Origin: Bacteroides sp.
Lineage (GTDB): Bacteria > Bacteroidota > Bacteroidia > Bacteroidales > Bacteroidaceae
Assembly (NCBI GenBank): GCA_017992695.1
Contig: JAGOOC010000002.1
Coordinates: 1-64,000 of the forward strand
Length of the DNA stretch: 64,000 nucleotides
Reading direction: 5' to 3'
Part shown: positions 1-8,054 of the stretch, piece by piece
Layout of the letters: each line of letters begins with the position of its first letter
How positions within the stretch are numbered: position 1 is the first letter of the stretch
Position numbers and translations under genes: made by a program
Notes under the pieces: model-generated
Seen by the model: the letters and a program-made list of their open reading frames with translations, nothing else
The model's database searches: none
Told to the model about the DNA's origin: nothing

Positions 1-761
1 AGCTAATCACAACGGCTACATTTTCGCTCTCATTCAATACCAAGTTGTTGCCGATAGGCCAAAGATACAATTTTTCAAGCTAATCACAACAAGAAAATGC
101 GGATTCTCAAATGGATACTTGTTGTTGCCGATAGGCCAAAGATACAATTTTTCAAGCTAATCACAACGCACAACTCTTGGTAGTAAGAAGCTCATCCGTT
201 GTTGCCGATAGGCCAAAGATACAATTTTTCAAGCTAATCACAACAGAAAGTCGTTTCTCTCGAAACAACGCTTCGTTGTTGCCGATAGGCCAAAGATACA
301 ATTTTTCAAGCTAATCACAACTACAGCAGCCATTAGCAGCGATCGAGCGTAGGTTGTTGCCGATAGGCCAAAGATACAATTTTTCAAGCTAATCACAACT
401 TGCGCAGAATAGAAGTCATTCGATTACGGTTGTTGCCGATAGGCCAAAGATACAATTTTTCAAGCTAATCACAACCTGTTAGTAGTACGATATATAAAGG
501 GAATGGTTGTTGCCGATAGGCCAAAGATACAATTTTTCAAGCTAATCACAACTAAAGAGATGTCGCTATGCGTGCCCGGACTGTTGTTGCCGATAGGCCA
601 AAGATACAATTTTTCAAGCTAATCACAACAAGGATAGTTACTACAGTTTTACCGATGAAGTTGTTGCCGATAGGCCAAAGATACAATTTTTCAAGCTAAT
701 CACAACTAAGCCGATGGTGATAGAAATCCGTATGACGTTGTTGTCGCTAGGTCAAAGATAC
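1..761 (-). CRISPR. CRISPR array, 47-nt repeats, type II-C-like, partial at left edge
   Basis: Nine complete, essentially identical 47-nt repeats start at 44, 121, 198, 275, 353, 429, 506, 583 and 660. A partial repeat lies at 1-13 and a degenerate one at 737-761. On the plus strand each repeat begins GTTGTTGCCGATAGGCC and ends CAAGCTAATCACAAC. Ten spacers lie between them, eight of 30 nt, one of 31 and one of 29. The 47/30 spacing and the minus-strand repeat start GTTGTGATTAGC resemble the type II-C arrays known from Bacteroides fragilis and relatives, so I assign the minus strand as the transcribed one. No cas9, cas1, cas2 or tracrRNA gene is visible; they may lie beyond the left edge. The degenerate repeat marks an array end at about 761. 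The type call is by repeat resemblance only. Confidence 0.95.
737..761 (-). repeat. Degenerate terminal CRISPR repeat
   Basis: The last repeat matches the consensus only over 25 nt, with three substitutions in that part, and then diverges. Read on the minus strand, it keeps the 3' part of the repeat, including TATCTTTG at 760-753, and has lost the 5' part that would pair with tracrRNA. Confidence 0.8.
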
Positions 762-853
762 TGATTACAGTATTCTTTGAATGATCGCAAAGAAGTTTGA
801 TAATTATTAATGCAAAAATGTACAAAATAACGAAATGAATTTTGAACTTTTGC

Positions 854-889
854 AGAAAAAAGAAAGCCCCACTTCCGAGGAAGCAGGGC
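854..889 (-). terminator. Intrinsic terminator of the Xre gene
   Basis: On the minus strand GCCCTGCTTCC, a two-base loop and GGAAGTGGGGC form a strong hairpin, followed by CTTTCTTTTTTC. It starts 14 nt after the stop codon of the Xre-family gene and separates that gene from the CRISPR array. Confidence 0.75.
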
Positions 890-902
890 GCAAGTACGTA
901 AC

Positions 903-1430
903 TTATTGTACCTCTTTTTCTACTTGTTTCTGTTTTTCGGCTAATGGCAAAGCATATTTGAACGCTTCAACAAAATGCTCTACATCAAAATCGTGTTTTT
1001 CCGCGATGTGGTCATGCCAATGGCTCAACGCTTGTTCCCCATCATATTTATATGGAATAAGAAGGTTGTTGTAAAGCTGATAATTCTTTTTGTAATTAAT
1101 GATGTCTCCACATTCATTTACCGCCCAATCACCAAAGACCACAACATTTATGCTCTCTACTTCATAATAAGCAAACATAGCTTTGGCCTTATTAAGCCTA
1201 CGGGTATGATATAACTCGCTATATTCATCAAACGAGGTTATATCCACAGTGCATTCCAATACGGTAGCTATTTTGGATAAAATATCCATACTGACATTAT
1301 AGACCCCACTCTCTATTTTTGAGATATTAGTACGGTCAACTCTCGAGGCTTCAGCAAGCTCTTCTTGGGTCATTCCTCTTTCCTTTCGTAACTCAGAGAT
1401 ACGCATCCCTATCTGCTCTTTATTATCCAT
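903..1430 (-). CDS. Xre/Cro-family helix-turn-helix transcriptional regulator
   Basis: This 175-residue protein has an N-terminal HTH_3 (Cro/C1-type) DNA-binding domain at about residues 8-62, with the typical segments RISELRKERGMTQEELA and NISKIESGVYNVS. The remaining 110 residues match nothing I recognise; they are rich in aromatic and acidic residues, with no membrane segment, and probably serve dimerisation or sensing. The gene stands alone between the CRISPR array and a geneless stretch. A good Bacteroidetes promoter and an inverted repeat overlapping its -33 box lie just upstream, which suggests autorepression. A link to CRISPR control is only a guess from position. It could equally be an orphan antitoxin-like regulator; no toxin gene is adjacent. 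Confidence 0.85.
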   Translation of the reverse strand: MDNKEQIGMRISELRKERGMTQEELAEASRVDRTNISKIESGVYNVSMDILSKIATVLECTVDITSFDEYSELYHTRRLNKAKAMFAYYEVESINVVVFGDWAVNECGDIINYKKNYQLYNNLLIPYKYDGEQALSHWHDHIAEKHDFDVEHFVEAFKYALPLAEKQKQVEKEVQ

Positions 1431-1458
1431 GATTTTCGTTTTGTTAATGATTATGGTG

Positions 1459-1502
1459 CAAATATAAACATTGATTCGAAATGTGGCAAATACACCACAT
1501 TT
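1459..1502 (-). promoter_or_regulatory. Promoter and inverted-repeat operator of the Xre gene
   Basis: On the minus strand a -33 TTTG (1490-1487) is followed after 20 nt by a -7 TATATTTG (1466-1459), a full match to the Bacteroidetes consensus. An 8-bp perfect inverted repeat, AAATGTGG at 1479-1486 and CCACATTT at 1495-1502, straddles the -33 box. A repressor bound here would block the promoter, and the Xre protein itself is the natural candidate. Confidence 0.65.
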
Positions 1503-1880
1503 TATTTTTTATGTTTTTAAACATAATACAAAAATATACACCATTATTGTATATAATAATCCAAAAATGAACAGCTTATCATCACACCGACTCTCCTTTC
1601 CGCCTCTTTGTTGAGTATAAACGTAGCTGGAAAATGGATTTATCTTGCCAGAAACATCGAATGATTACATGGATAGAGTTAACAAATAAACAATTATCCT
1701 TGCAAGGAGACTCAAGGGTAGAACAACAGAATGAGAGAAAAACAAGAGAGTAGCAGATAGGAAAAACAACAGAATAAATTGCTCTAATATGCACGATATC
1801 AACGTAGTAAAACTAGTAGCTTAACCCTGCCTCATCCCCCCTTTCCTTGTTCGCAAAAGCCCTGAGTTAAGCATGTGTTA
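1503..1880. other. Intergenic stretch without a recognisable gene
   Basis: AT-rich sequence. Short open frames exist here on the minus strand (60-70 codons), but they have no recognisable domain, no fitting promoter and unlikely composition, so I do not call them genes. A second TATTTTTG box (1536-1529, minus) could be an extra promoter toward the Xre gene but lacks a spaced -33 box. Confidence 0.6.
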
Positions 1881-1936
1881 AGTGTATACTTTTGGTATGC
1901 AAGAGTACGTACTCTTGCATACCAAAAGTATACACT
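1881..1936. repeat. Perfect 56-bp palindrome
   Basis: The 28-nt left arm (1881-1908, starting AGTGTATAC and ending AGAGTAC) is followed with no spacer by its exact reverse complement (1909-1936). It lies 60 nt past the stop of the ABC permease gene (minus strand). The flanks are not T-rich, so it is not a classic intrinsic terminator, though it could still form a 3' hairpin or a cruciform. Confidence 0.95.
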
Positions 1937-1995
1937 CTTACAAGCAAAGAATTGTAAATTTAAAAACTCAATTAACAATGTTAAAACAGAAACAC

Positions 1996-3198
1996 TTAAG
2001 CCTTGTGCATCCAAATAGACATCACCTTCCGCTTAATTGCAATAATATTCACCCCCGATACAATAAGGAATAAGAGAACCCCTACACCAATCGTCACCCA
2101 AAGCGTACCCACTTCCAACTGAGGAAACAGCTGACTGAGCGTATCCATATAAAACGTACGCAGCCACGCCACCATCCCTAGAGACAAGCACAAAGCAACC
2201 GCATTCAGCCCCAACGTAAGCAGCTGATAGGGGAGTGCCACACGTGCCGGACTATACCCGATGAGCAACAGCGTTTCGAGCTTCGTTGTGTTCTTTTGCA
2301 ACAGCAAAAAGATGCTAAGCATAAGGATGTAAAAGGAAAGGACACTGATAAACAGACCTACACCTAGCACAATGGCTACAATGAGTTGCAGAAAATAAGC
2401 TGTTTTGCCGGCATCGAGTTTGCCGTCTTCGGTTTCGTATCCTTTTTGTTGAAAATACTTGGCTATGCCTGCGTCTGCCGGGTTCTTTACCTCAACAATA
2501 AGGCGCGAGGGCTGTGCCTCGGCATCGGGTGCGAAGGTTTGATTGGCCCAAGTCATAAACGACTGTGGAACCAAGATCGTATTCAGGCGGTTGGAGAAGC
2601 CAACAATGTTTCCCTTGTATTGCTCTACCCGCCCGTTGCCTCGCATCACGATGTCCATCTGAATGAGGCTCATAAGCCCTTCGGACAGTTTGGGGAGGCT
2701 ACGGCTTTGTGCAAAGCCGAAGTTATACAAGTTGAGGTAGTTGCGCGGAATGATGATGGGGATGGTGTGGGTGCTTTCGTCGAAATGCCATTTCTCGAGA
2801 CTCACATCGACATACTCATCGGGAACGGATTCGAAAAACATCTCGGTAGAGAGGCGAATGCCTGCCTCTTCCATGCCCAAACCTGCCGATACTTTGAACT
2901 GCGAAGGGGTAAACCCACCTACCGATTTGGTGAAAGGCTGCGCTTTTAACTCGTCCATATCGGCTTTCGTAAAGGCGTTGCTCTTGCCGGCAAAGCTGCC
3001 CAAGGTACTGATCTTTTTGGTGGCAATGAGGTACTCTTTTTTCATAAAGCTGTCGCCCTGTGCAAACATGGGCACTACATCTTTGTAAAATTGAAGGCTG
3101 AGCAGCACAATGATTGTACCAAACAGGTTGGCGAGAAAGAAGCCGGCCAGCTGACCGATGCTGATATGCTGACGAAGGAGTTTCCAGACTAAATTCAT
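1996..3198 (-). CDS. ABC transporter permease, FtsX/MacB-like
   Basis: The 400-residue protein has one N-terminal transmembrane helix (about residues 17-37), a periplasmic domain of about 230 residues, and three C-terminal helices (about 270-300, 325-345 and 365-390). That is the topology of the FtsX/MacB/LolC permease group. Its start codon overlaps the end of the ATP-binding gene by 4 nt, so the two are translationally coupled and form one transporter. Such transporters usually move lipoproteins or peptides across the envelope, or transmit force, rather than import solutes. The substrate is unknown; the DUF4836 lipoprotein encoded just upstream in the operon is a possible partner. It is the last gene of the 7945-1996 operon. 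Confidence 0.8.
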   Translation of the reverse strand: MNLVWKLLRQHISIGQLAGFFLANLFGTIIVLLSLQFYKDVVPMFAQGDSFMKKEYLIATKKISTLGSFAGKSNAFTKADMDELKAQPFTKSVGGFTPSQFKVSAGLGMEEAGIRLSTEMFFESVPDEYVDVSLEKWHFDESTHTIPIIIPRNYLNLYNFGFAQSRSLPKLSEGLMSLIQMDIVMRGNGRVEQYKGNIVGFSNRLNTILVPQSFMTWANQTFAPDAEAQPSRLIVEVKNPADAGIAKYFQQKGYETEDGKLDAGKTAYFLQLIVAIVLGVGLFISVLSFYILMLSIFLLLQKNTTKLETLLLIGYSPARVALPYQLLTLGLNAVALCLSLGMVAWLRTFYMDTLSQLFPQLEVGTLWVTIGVGVLLFLIVSGVNIIAIKRKVMSIWMHKA

Positions 3199-3839
3199 AG
3201 TTGAAGCAGGGTGTTGTAGTTGATTTCAAACGGTTTGCCAATGGAGGTAACGATGACTCCCGCACCTTGCTTGCCTGCCTCTTCGGCAAGGAGCTGACTC
3301 ATGATGCGACCGTTCGCATCGTCGAGGTGGCTGATGGGTTCATCGAGGAAGATAAAATCGAACGGTTGGCAGAGCGCACGGATAAAGGCGACGCGCTGCT
3401 GTTGCCCAAAGGAGAGTTTCCCCGCTTTGGCGTGCAGCTTATCGGCAATATCGAGTCGCTCGAAAAGGGCGATGATCTCTTTTTTCTTTTTGTAATGGGT
3501 GAGGTGATTCTTTAACTGTACGTTTTCGAAGGCGGTGAGCTCGGGAAAGAGGCGAAGGTCTTGGAAAAGCATGCTCAGCGAGTGGTTGCGCAGGTGTACC
3601 CATTGCTGCACCGTGTAGGCTTTAATGTTGGTTTCGTCGAAGTTGACGATGCCTTGATAGTCGTTGCGGTAGCCGTAAATGTAGCTGCACAACGATGATT
3701 TGCCCGTTCCCGAGGCGGCCTCGATGAGGTAGGTTTCTCCTTTACGAAAAAAGAGGTCCCGGTGCCAAACGTCGGACGTGATGGAGTCGCGATCAGCAAA
3801 CACTTGGGGAAGTGTTTGCTGTAAGTGGATGGAGTTCAT
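3195..3839 (-). CDS. ABC transporter ATP-binding protein
   Basis: A 214-residue stand-alone ATPase. The Walker A region reads EAASGTGKSSLC, with alanine where the first glycine of GxxxxGK is usual. The signature is LSFGQQQR, and Walker B is FIFLDEP followed by the D-loop and ISHLDD. It is most like the LolD/MacB group that pairs with FtsX-type permeases. The stop overlaps the permease start by 4 nt. The 27-nt spacing to the DUF4836 gene upstream suggests cotranscription. The unusual first residue of Walker A is tolerated in some ABC proteins, so activity is likely. Confidence 0.85.
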   Translation of the reverse strand: MNSIHLQQTLPQVFADRDSITSDVWHRDLFFRKGETYLIEAASGTGKSSLCSYIYGYRNDYQGIVNFDETNIKAYTVQQWVHLRNHSLSMLFQDLRLFPELTAFENVQLKNHLTHYKKKKEIIALFERLDIADKLHAKAGKLSFGQQQRVAFIRALCQPFDFIFLDEPISHLDDANGRIMSQLLAEEAGKQGAGVIVTSIGKPFEINYNTLLQL

Positions 3840-3866
3840 AAGTGAGTGGTGTTCATAAGTGCGGTG

Positions 3867-5423
3867 TTACATGCCTGCAAATTGCTTGGCAAAGTCTACG
3901 ATTTGTTTAAGTGCGTTCACCTCTTGGTTTTTCAATACAAGGTTTATTTCGCTTTTGCCTTGGTTGTCAACGCCCATGGCGAGGTATGTCATTTGCGAGG
4001 CAAGTTTGTGATACATGCCGTACTCTTCGCCACCGAAACCCACCATCATTTTCACAACGGGCAGTTCGAGAATGGCCTCGATGTTGATAACAGCGAAAGC
4101 GTTCTTTCCGTTCATCTCCGAAGCATAGGCGGCAGATTTGATCGACTTCTTGGGTGTTTGACCAATCTCTTTATAGATGAGCTCGTCGTTGGTGGCATAC
4201 AGCTGTTTGCCTCGCACGCCAAAGAAGAGGTTCATGCTTCTTGATTTATACACATACTCATGCTCTCCGAGTTGAAGCAGGTCTTCGCCCTTACCGAGCT
4301 TCAAGACTTGCTTGTTTTGATAAACGGCTTTGAGTGCATCGGCGCTCTTCACATCAGCGTAGAGCAGAAAGGGGGTTGCATTCTCTTTCAAAGATACGTT
4401 GAGCAACCCGGCAGTGATGTCGCCATCGACAGCAGCGAAGAGTTTCTTTACCTCATCTGCTTGTGCGATAGATACATTGTCGGTGAACTCTTTGTTTTCG
4501 AGCATGAGGTTGTAGAACTCTGTGCCATTGACCCCTACGTTGAATAAAGCAAGGGTGGATGCGGGGAAGTAGTTGAGCAAGTTGTTGTTGAGCTTGAGCA
4601 GTGCTTTTTGACTTTTTTGGATCATGGCCTCTACCTCTTTGTTGTCCGAGTAGTAGTTGAATTGCAGGGAGGCTTTGCCTTTTTCAAAGTTGAGGTTGCC
4701 CAATAGCATCACGTCTCTGGGGTTTACGTTGCCCGGAAGTCCCATGCCTGTCTGCTTGGCATACGCTTCGGGGATGGCGCCCATGGAGGCGAGAAAGGTG
4801 ATGTCGCCCTTCTGTTGCTGCATCTTCTCGAAACCTGCATTGCTGCTCAAGCTGCTGGTGGCGGTTTGTTGAAAGAGGGCAGTCAGGCTTTTTTTAGCCT
4901 CTTCGGTTGGGGTGGTTCCGCTCACGTCGATCAAGAACATAGCGGTAGGGTTGAAGGCCAACAGGCTGTTGTCACTGATGGTGGTAAAGCTGTACCCCTC
5001 TGCCTCGGCTATGGGCTGGCACAGTTGTTCTTTGCTCATAAGGCCAATCCAAGCGCGCAGCTTCTGCTGGTCGTTTACTTTAGCTACCATCGTGGTGTGT
5101 GGGAGCGAGGTAGCCGTGAATACGTATACCGGTGATTGCAGATCGATGCCCGACTCTGATGGATCCTTGATCAACTTTTCCAATTGTTGAAAGGTAGTGG
5201 CATTGGTTCCGCTCTTCAAAGCGTCAATCATCTTCTGCTTGGTCGCTTCGTTCGCTTTGTCGTTCAGCCCGGCTTTGTCGGCCAAGGATTGTAGGTTGAA
5301 AGCTGCGATAGCTGTTGCATCAGCAGGGATGACATGGGTGTATTCGGTTTTCCGGGAACAAGCTGTTGCGAAAGCAATCAGTACGACCAGTACCGAAAGA
5401 CGAGAAATTAAATTCTTTTCCAT
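3867..5423 (-). CDS. DUF4836 family lipoprotein
   Basis: A 518-residue protein with a lipoprotein signal peptide: MEKNLISRL, a hydrophobic stretch, then the lipobox FATAC with cysteine at residue 22. The mature part, starting SRKTEYTHVIPADA, fits the Bacteroidetes family DUF4836, whose function is unknown to me. The repeated alternation of short helices and strands and the lack of membrane segments suggest a periplasmic or surface protein anchored by lipid. It sits 27 nt from rsmE upstream and 27 nt from the ABC genes downstream, so all are probably on one transcript. A role with the ABC transporter is inference from position. Confidence 0.8.
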   Translation of the reverse strand: MEKNLISRLSVLVVLIAFATACSRKTEYTHVIPADATAIAAFNLQSLADKAGLNDKANEATKQKMIDALKSGTNATTFQQLEKLIKDPSESGIDLQSPVYVFTATSLPHTTMVAKVNDQQKLRAWIGLMSKEQLCQPIAEAEGYSFTTISDNSLLAFNPTAMFLIDVSGTTPTEEAKKSLTALFQQTATSSLSSNAGFEKMQQQKGDITFLASMGAIPEAYAKQTGMGLPGNVNPRDVMLLGNLNFEKGKASLQFNYYSDNKEVEAMIQKSQKALLKLNNNLLNYFPASTLALFNVGVNGTEFYNLMLENKEFTDNVSIAQADEVKKLFAAVDGDITAGLLNVSLKENATPFLLYADVKSADALKAVYQNKQVLKLGKGEDLLQLGEHEYVYKSRSMNLFFGVRGKQLYATNDELIYKEIGQTPKKSIKSAAYASEMNGKNAFAVINIEAILELPVVKMMVGFGGEEYGMYHKLASQMTYLAMGVDNQGKSEINLVLKNQEVNALKQIVDFAKQFAGM

Positions 5424-5450
5424 ACTATCTTTGATTTAAATGTTGTCAAT

Positions 5451-6140
5451 CTACAAGTGTAGCGTGTGGCAGGCCACCAGCGCTGCTGTTTCGGTTCGCA
5501 ACCGAGACTTGCCCAAACTGATGGGGATGAACCCTTTGTTTATTGCCTTTTTTACCTCCTCTTCGCTAAAGTCTCCTTCGGGGCCAATAAGCACCAAGGC
5601 GCTTTCGCCTCGCTTTAACACCTCTTTCAGTAGGGGTTTCTCTCCTTCGTAGCAGTGGGCAATGAACTTCTGCCCGTCGAACGTTTGCTCAATGAAGGTG
5701 TTGAAATCTGTCATCGGGTTGAGTTTGGGGATGCGTGCTTTGAGCGACTGTTTGATGGCCGAAATCAAGATCTTCTCTACCCGTTCGTTCTTCATTACTT
5801 TTCGTTCGGAGTAGCGGCAGTTAAGAAAAGTGAGTTCGTCTATCCCTATCTCGGTTGCTTTCTCGGCAAACCATTCGTTTCGATCCATGTTCTTGGTGGG
5901 GGCCATGGCGATGTGCAAGTGTCCGCTCCATAAGGGTTCTTGATAGGTTGTCTCTTCGATAGTTACCATGCACCGTTTGTTGGTAGCTGCACTGATCAGA
6001 GCCCGGTAAAAGTTTCCTTTGCCGTCGGTCAGTGTAATTTCATCGCCTGTAGTGAGTCGTAAAACGCGTGTGCAGTGTTGGGCTTCCTCTTCGGGAAGCT
6101 CGGCTTTGGTTTGTATGTCGGGAGTATAGAATATGTGCAT
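5451..6140 (-). CDS. rsmE: 16S rRNA m3U1498 methyltransferase RsmE
   Basis: A 229-residue SPOUT-class methyltransferase that uses S-adenosylmethionine to methylate U1498 of 16S rRNA at N3. An N-terminal PUA-like domain (about residues 1-70, EEAQHCTRVLR and LTDGKGNFYRA) is followed by the SPOUT domain. The knot motifs LVLIGPEGDFSEEEV (about 178-192) and LGKSRLRTETAAL (about 208-220) are the hallmarks of RsmE. Length is normal. It follows the DUF151 gene by 6 nt in the same operon. Cytoplasmic and probably constitutive. Confidence 0.93.
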   Translation of the reverse strand: MHIFYTPDIQTKAELPEEEAQHCTRVLRLTTGDEITLTDGKGNFYRALISAATNKRCMVTIEETTYQEPLWSGHLHIAMAPTKNMDRNEWFAEKATEIGIDELTFLNCRYSERKVMKNERVEKILISAIKQSLKARIPKLNPMTDFNTFIEQTFDGQKFIAHCYEGEKPLLKEVLKRGESALVLIGPEGDFSEEEVKKAINKGFIPISLGKSRLRTETAALVACHTLHL

Positions 6141-6146
6141 GTTTGC

Positions 6147-6716
6147 TTATTTTTGTCGTTGTATTTCGTCTCGCAACCGCGCTGCGAGTTCGTAGTTCTC
6201 TTTTCGGATGGCTTCATCCAGCTCCTCTTGCAATACCGATAGCGATGGAGCACTGCTTTGAGCAGGTGATTCGTTATCCTCATCTAACTCTTCTATCTCT
6301 ACATCCTGTATGTGCAAACCCTCTTTTTCAAGAATGCTCTCATAGATGAAAATAGATGCATCGGAACGCACGGCCAGGGCTACAGCATCTGAGGTGCGGG
6401 CATCGATGCGTATGATTTCATCTTCTTTACGAAGGTAGATGTAGGAATAAAAAATACCGTCTTTGGCTTTGTAGATGAGCACACGGTATAACGTAGCACC
6501 CAACACGGTGATGCAGGTGTTAAGCAACTCGTGGGTGAGTGGGCGAGGGGTTTTTGCTCCTTTTAAACAGAGTGCAGTAGATTGTGCTTCGGCAGGGCCG
6601 ATGATGATGGGCAGCTTGCGCGAACCATTCACTTCGCCCAACAGCATGGCGTAAGCACCTACTTGCGCCTGGCTGTTGGTTATACTTAAAACTTGTAACT
6701 CTATTTTCTTATCCAT
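6147..6716 (-). CDS. DUF151 bifunctional-nuclease-family protein with UVR motif
   Basis: A 189-residue protein. Residues 1-135 form the DUF151/BFN domain (KLPIIIGPAEAQSTALCLKG, RIDARTSDAVALAVR), a family with reported DNase/RNase activity in plants. Residues about 155-189 form a UVR/UvrB-C motif (LQEELDEAIRKENYELAARL), a helical hairpin used for protein contact in UvrB and Clp systems. The pairing is common in Bacteroidetes and actinobacteria. It lies 8 nt after the MFS permease gene and 6 nt before rsmE. The biological role is not established. Confidence 0.85.
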   Translation of the reverse strand: MDKKIELQVLSITNSQAQVGAYAMLLGEVNGSRKLPIIIGPAEAQSTALCLKGAKTPRPLTHELLNTCITVLGATLYRVLIYKAKDGIFYSYIYLRKEDEIIRIDARTSDAVALAVRSDASIFIYESILEKEGLHIQDVEIEELDEDNESPAQSSAPSLSVLQEELDEAIRKENYELAARLRDEIQRQK

Positions 6717-6724
6717 GGCTTTGC

Positions 6725-7945
6725 TTATATTGATGCTTCCGGATTGTGCTTGTATTTAAAAATTAGTGCAAATAATATAGTAACTACAACCGCATAACCC
6801 CCAAATATGTACCAAGATACAGGCCACCCCATCCGATGGACTACTTCGCCGGCTGCATACGAACCGAAGAAGGCACCAAAACCGTTCGTCATAATCATGA
6901 ATACGCCCTGTGCGCTCGAACGGATGGAGGGGTCTGTTTCTTTATCAACGTATAACGAACCCGAAATGTTGAAGAAATCAAAGGCAACTCCATAAACTAA
7001 CATCGAAAGTACAAGCATCCATACGCCACTTCCGGGATTGCCTGCACCCAACAAAACAAAACGAAGCACCCACGCACACATGCTGATAAGCATGACGTTC
7101 TTGATGCCGAATCGCTTTAAAAAGAAGGGAATGAGCAGAATGCATAAGGTTTCGGATATTTGTGAAAGTGAAATGAGGATATTGGCGTGCTCTACACCAA
7201 AAGTGCCTGCATAAGTAGGGTCGTTGCCGAAATGGTTGGTCAGGTAATCGTTGCCAAAGGCATTGGTAATTTGCAGAGAAACACCCAGCAACATGGAGAA
7301 GAGAAAGAAGATGGCCATCTTCTTCTGTTTGAACAGGGCAAAAGCACGTAGTCCAAACGCATCCACCCACGATTGGTTTTTGACCTTCTTAGCGACGGGG
7401 CAGCTGGGAAGTGAAAAGGCGTAAGCGCCCAGTATAACACTTAAACCAGCCGAGAAGTATAACTGCATGGATGATTTAGTAAAGCCCAACAGGTCTACCG
7501 CAATCATGGCGACAATAAACCCTACTGTGCCCCACACGCGAATGGGTGGGAAAGCCTTGACGGTATCGAGCCCTGCTTTGCTTAGTGCATTGTAGGCTAC
7601 TGAATTGGAAAGTGAAATGGTGGGCATGTAAAACATGACACTGCACAGGATGAGCGAGTAAAGCGGTAAGTAAGCCGTTTGAGGAGCTGCCGCTGCCATA
7701 AGCACAGCTGCGGTGAGGTGACAAATGCCCAAAAGCTTTTGAGCCGGTATCCAACGGTCGGCAATGATGCCCATAATAGCAGGCATAAAGAGTGAGGCTA
7801 TACCCATCGTTGCAAAGAAACTACCAATTTGACGTCCCGAGAACGCTAAGTCACCACCCAAATAAGCTCCTAATGAAATGAGCCACGCTCCCCAGATTGC
7901 ATACTGAAGAAAATTCATGATAATCAAACGAAATTTTATACTCAT
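6725..7945 (-). CDS. Nucleoside permease, MFS (NupG/XapB-like)
   Basis: A 406-residue membrane protein with about 12 predicted helices. The start, MNFLQYAIWGAWLISLGAYL, and the motif IIADRWIPAQK match the nucleoside:H+ symporter family (NupG/XapB), which takes up purine and pyrimidine nucleosides. Length is normal for the family (about 400). It is the first gene of the minus-strand operon to 1996, with a promoter box 42-49 nt upstream. Why it is coupled to rsmE and an ABC exporter is unclear; probably just a housekeeping operon. Substrate assignment is by family only. Confidence 0.85.
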   Translation of the reverse strand: MSIKFRLIIMNFLQYAIWGAWLISLGAYLGGDLAFSGRQIGSFFATMGIASLFMPAIMGIIADRWIPAQKLLGICHLTAAVLMAAAAPQTAYLPLYSLILCSVMFYMPTISLSNSVAYNALSKAGLDTVKAFPPIRVWGTVGFIVAMIAVDLLGFTKSSMQLYFSAGLSVILGAYAFSLPSCPVAKKVKNQSWVDAFGLRAFALFKQKKMAIFFLFSMLLGVSLQITNAFGNDYLTNHFGNDPTYAGTFGVEHANILISLSQISETLCILLIPFFLKRFGIKNVMLISMCAWVLRFVLLGAGNPGSGVWMLVLSMLVYGVAFDFFNISGSLYVDKETDPSIRSSAQGVFMIMTNGFGAFFGSYAAGEVVHRMGWPVSWYIFGGYAVVVTILFALIFKYKHNPEASI

Positions 7946-7986
7946 ACTGCTGTTCTTTTTTAGTATTGCCTATTTATAATCTTTGG

Positions 7987-7994
7987 CAAAAATA
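7987..7994 (-). promoter_or_regulatory. -7 box of the 7945-1996 operon
   Basis: The minus strand reads TATTTTTG, a match to TAnnTTTG, 42 nt before the start codon of the permease. At the expected -33 position I see only a weak TTTA-like element, so the promoter may be modest or need an activator. Confidence 0.5.
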
Positions 7995-8054
7995 AGGTTT
8001 TTTTCCGATTATCTAAAGAAAGCAGTGAGTTGTTTTTAAACATGGGGAAAGGGC

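Noticed and set aside
1..761. Type I or III CRISPR array
   Set aside because: The 47-nt repeat length and the sequence of the repeat fit type II-C in Bacteroidetes; type I and III repeats are mostly 28-37 nt.
835..1074. Open frame of 79 codons on the plus strand over the Xre gene's 3' end
   Set aside because: It starts within the region of the Xre terminator, runs antisense to a well-supported gene, and has no domain or promoter.
1582..2014. Minus-strand open frames of 60-70 codons between the ABC permease and Xre genes
   Set aside because: Cysteine- and serine-rich random-looking products, no promoter or ribosome site, and one runs through the 56-bp palindrome and into the permease gene.
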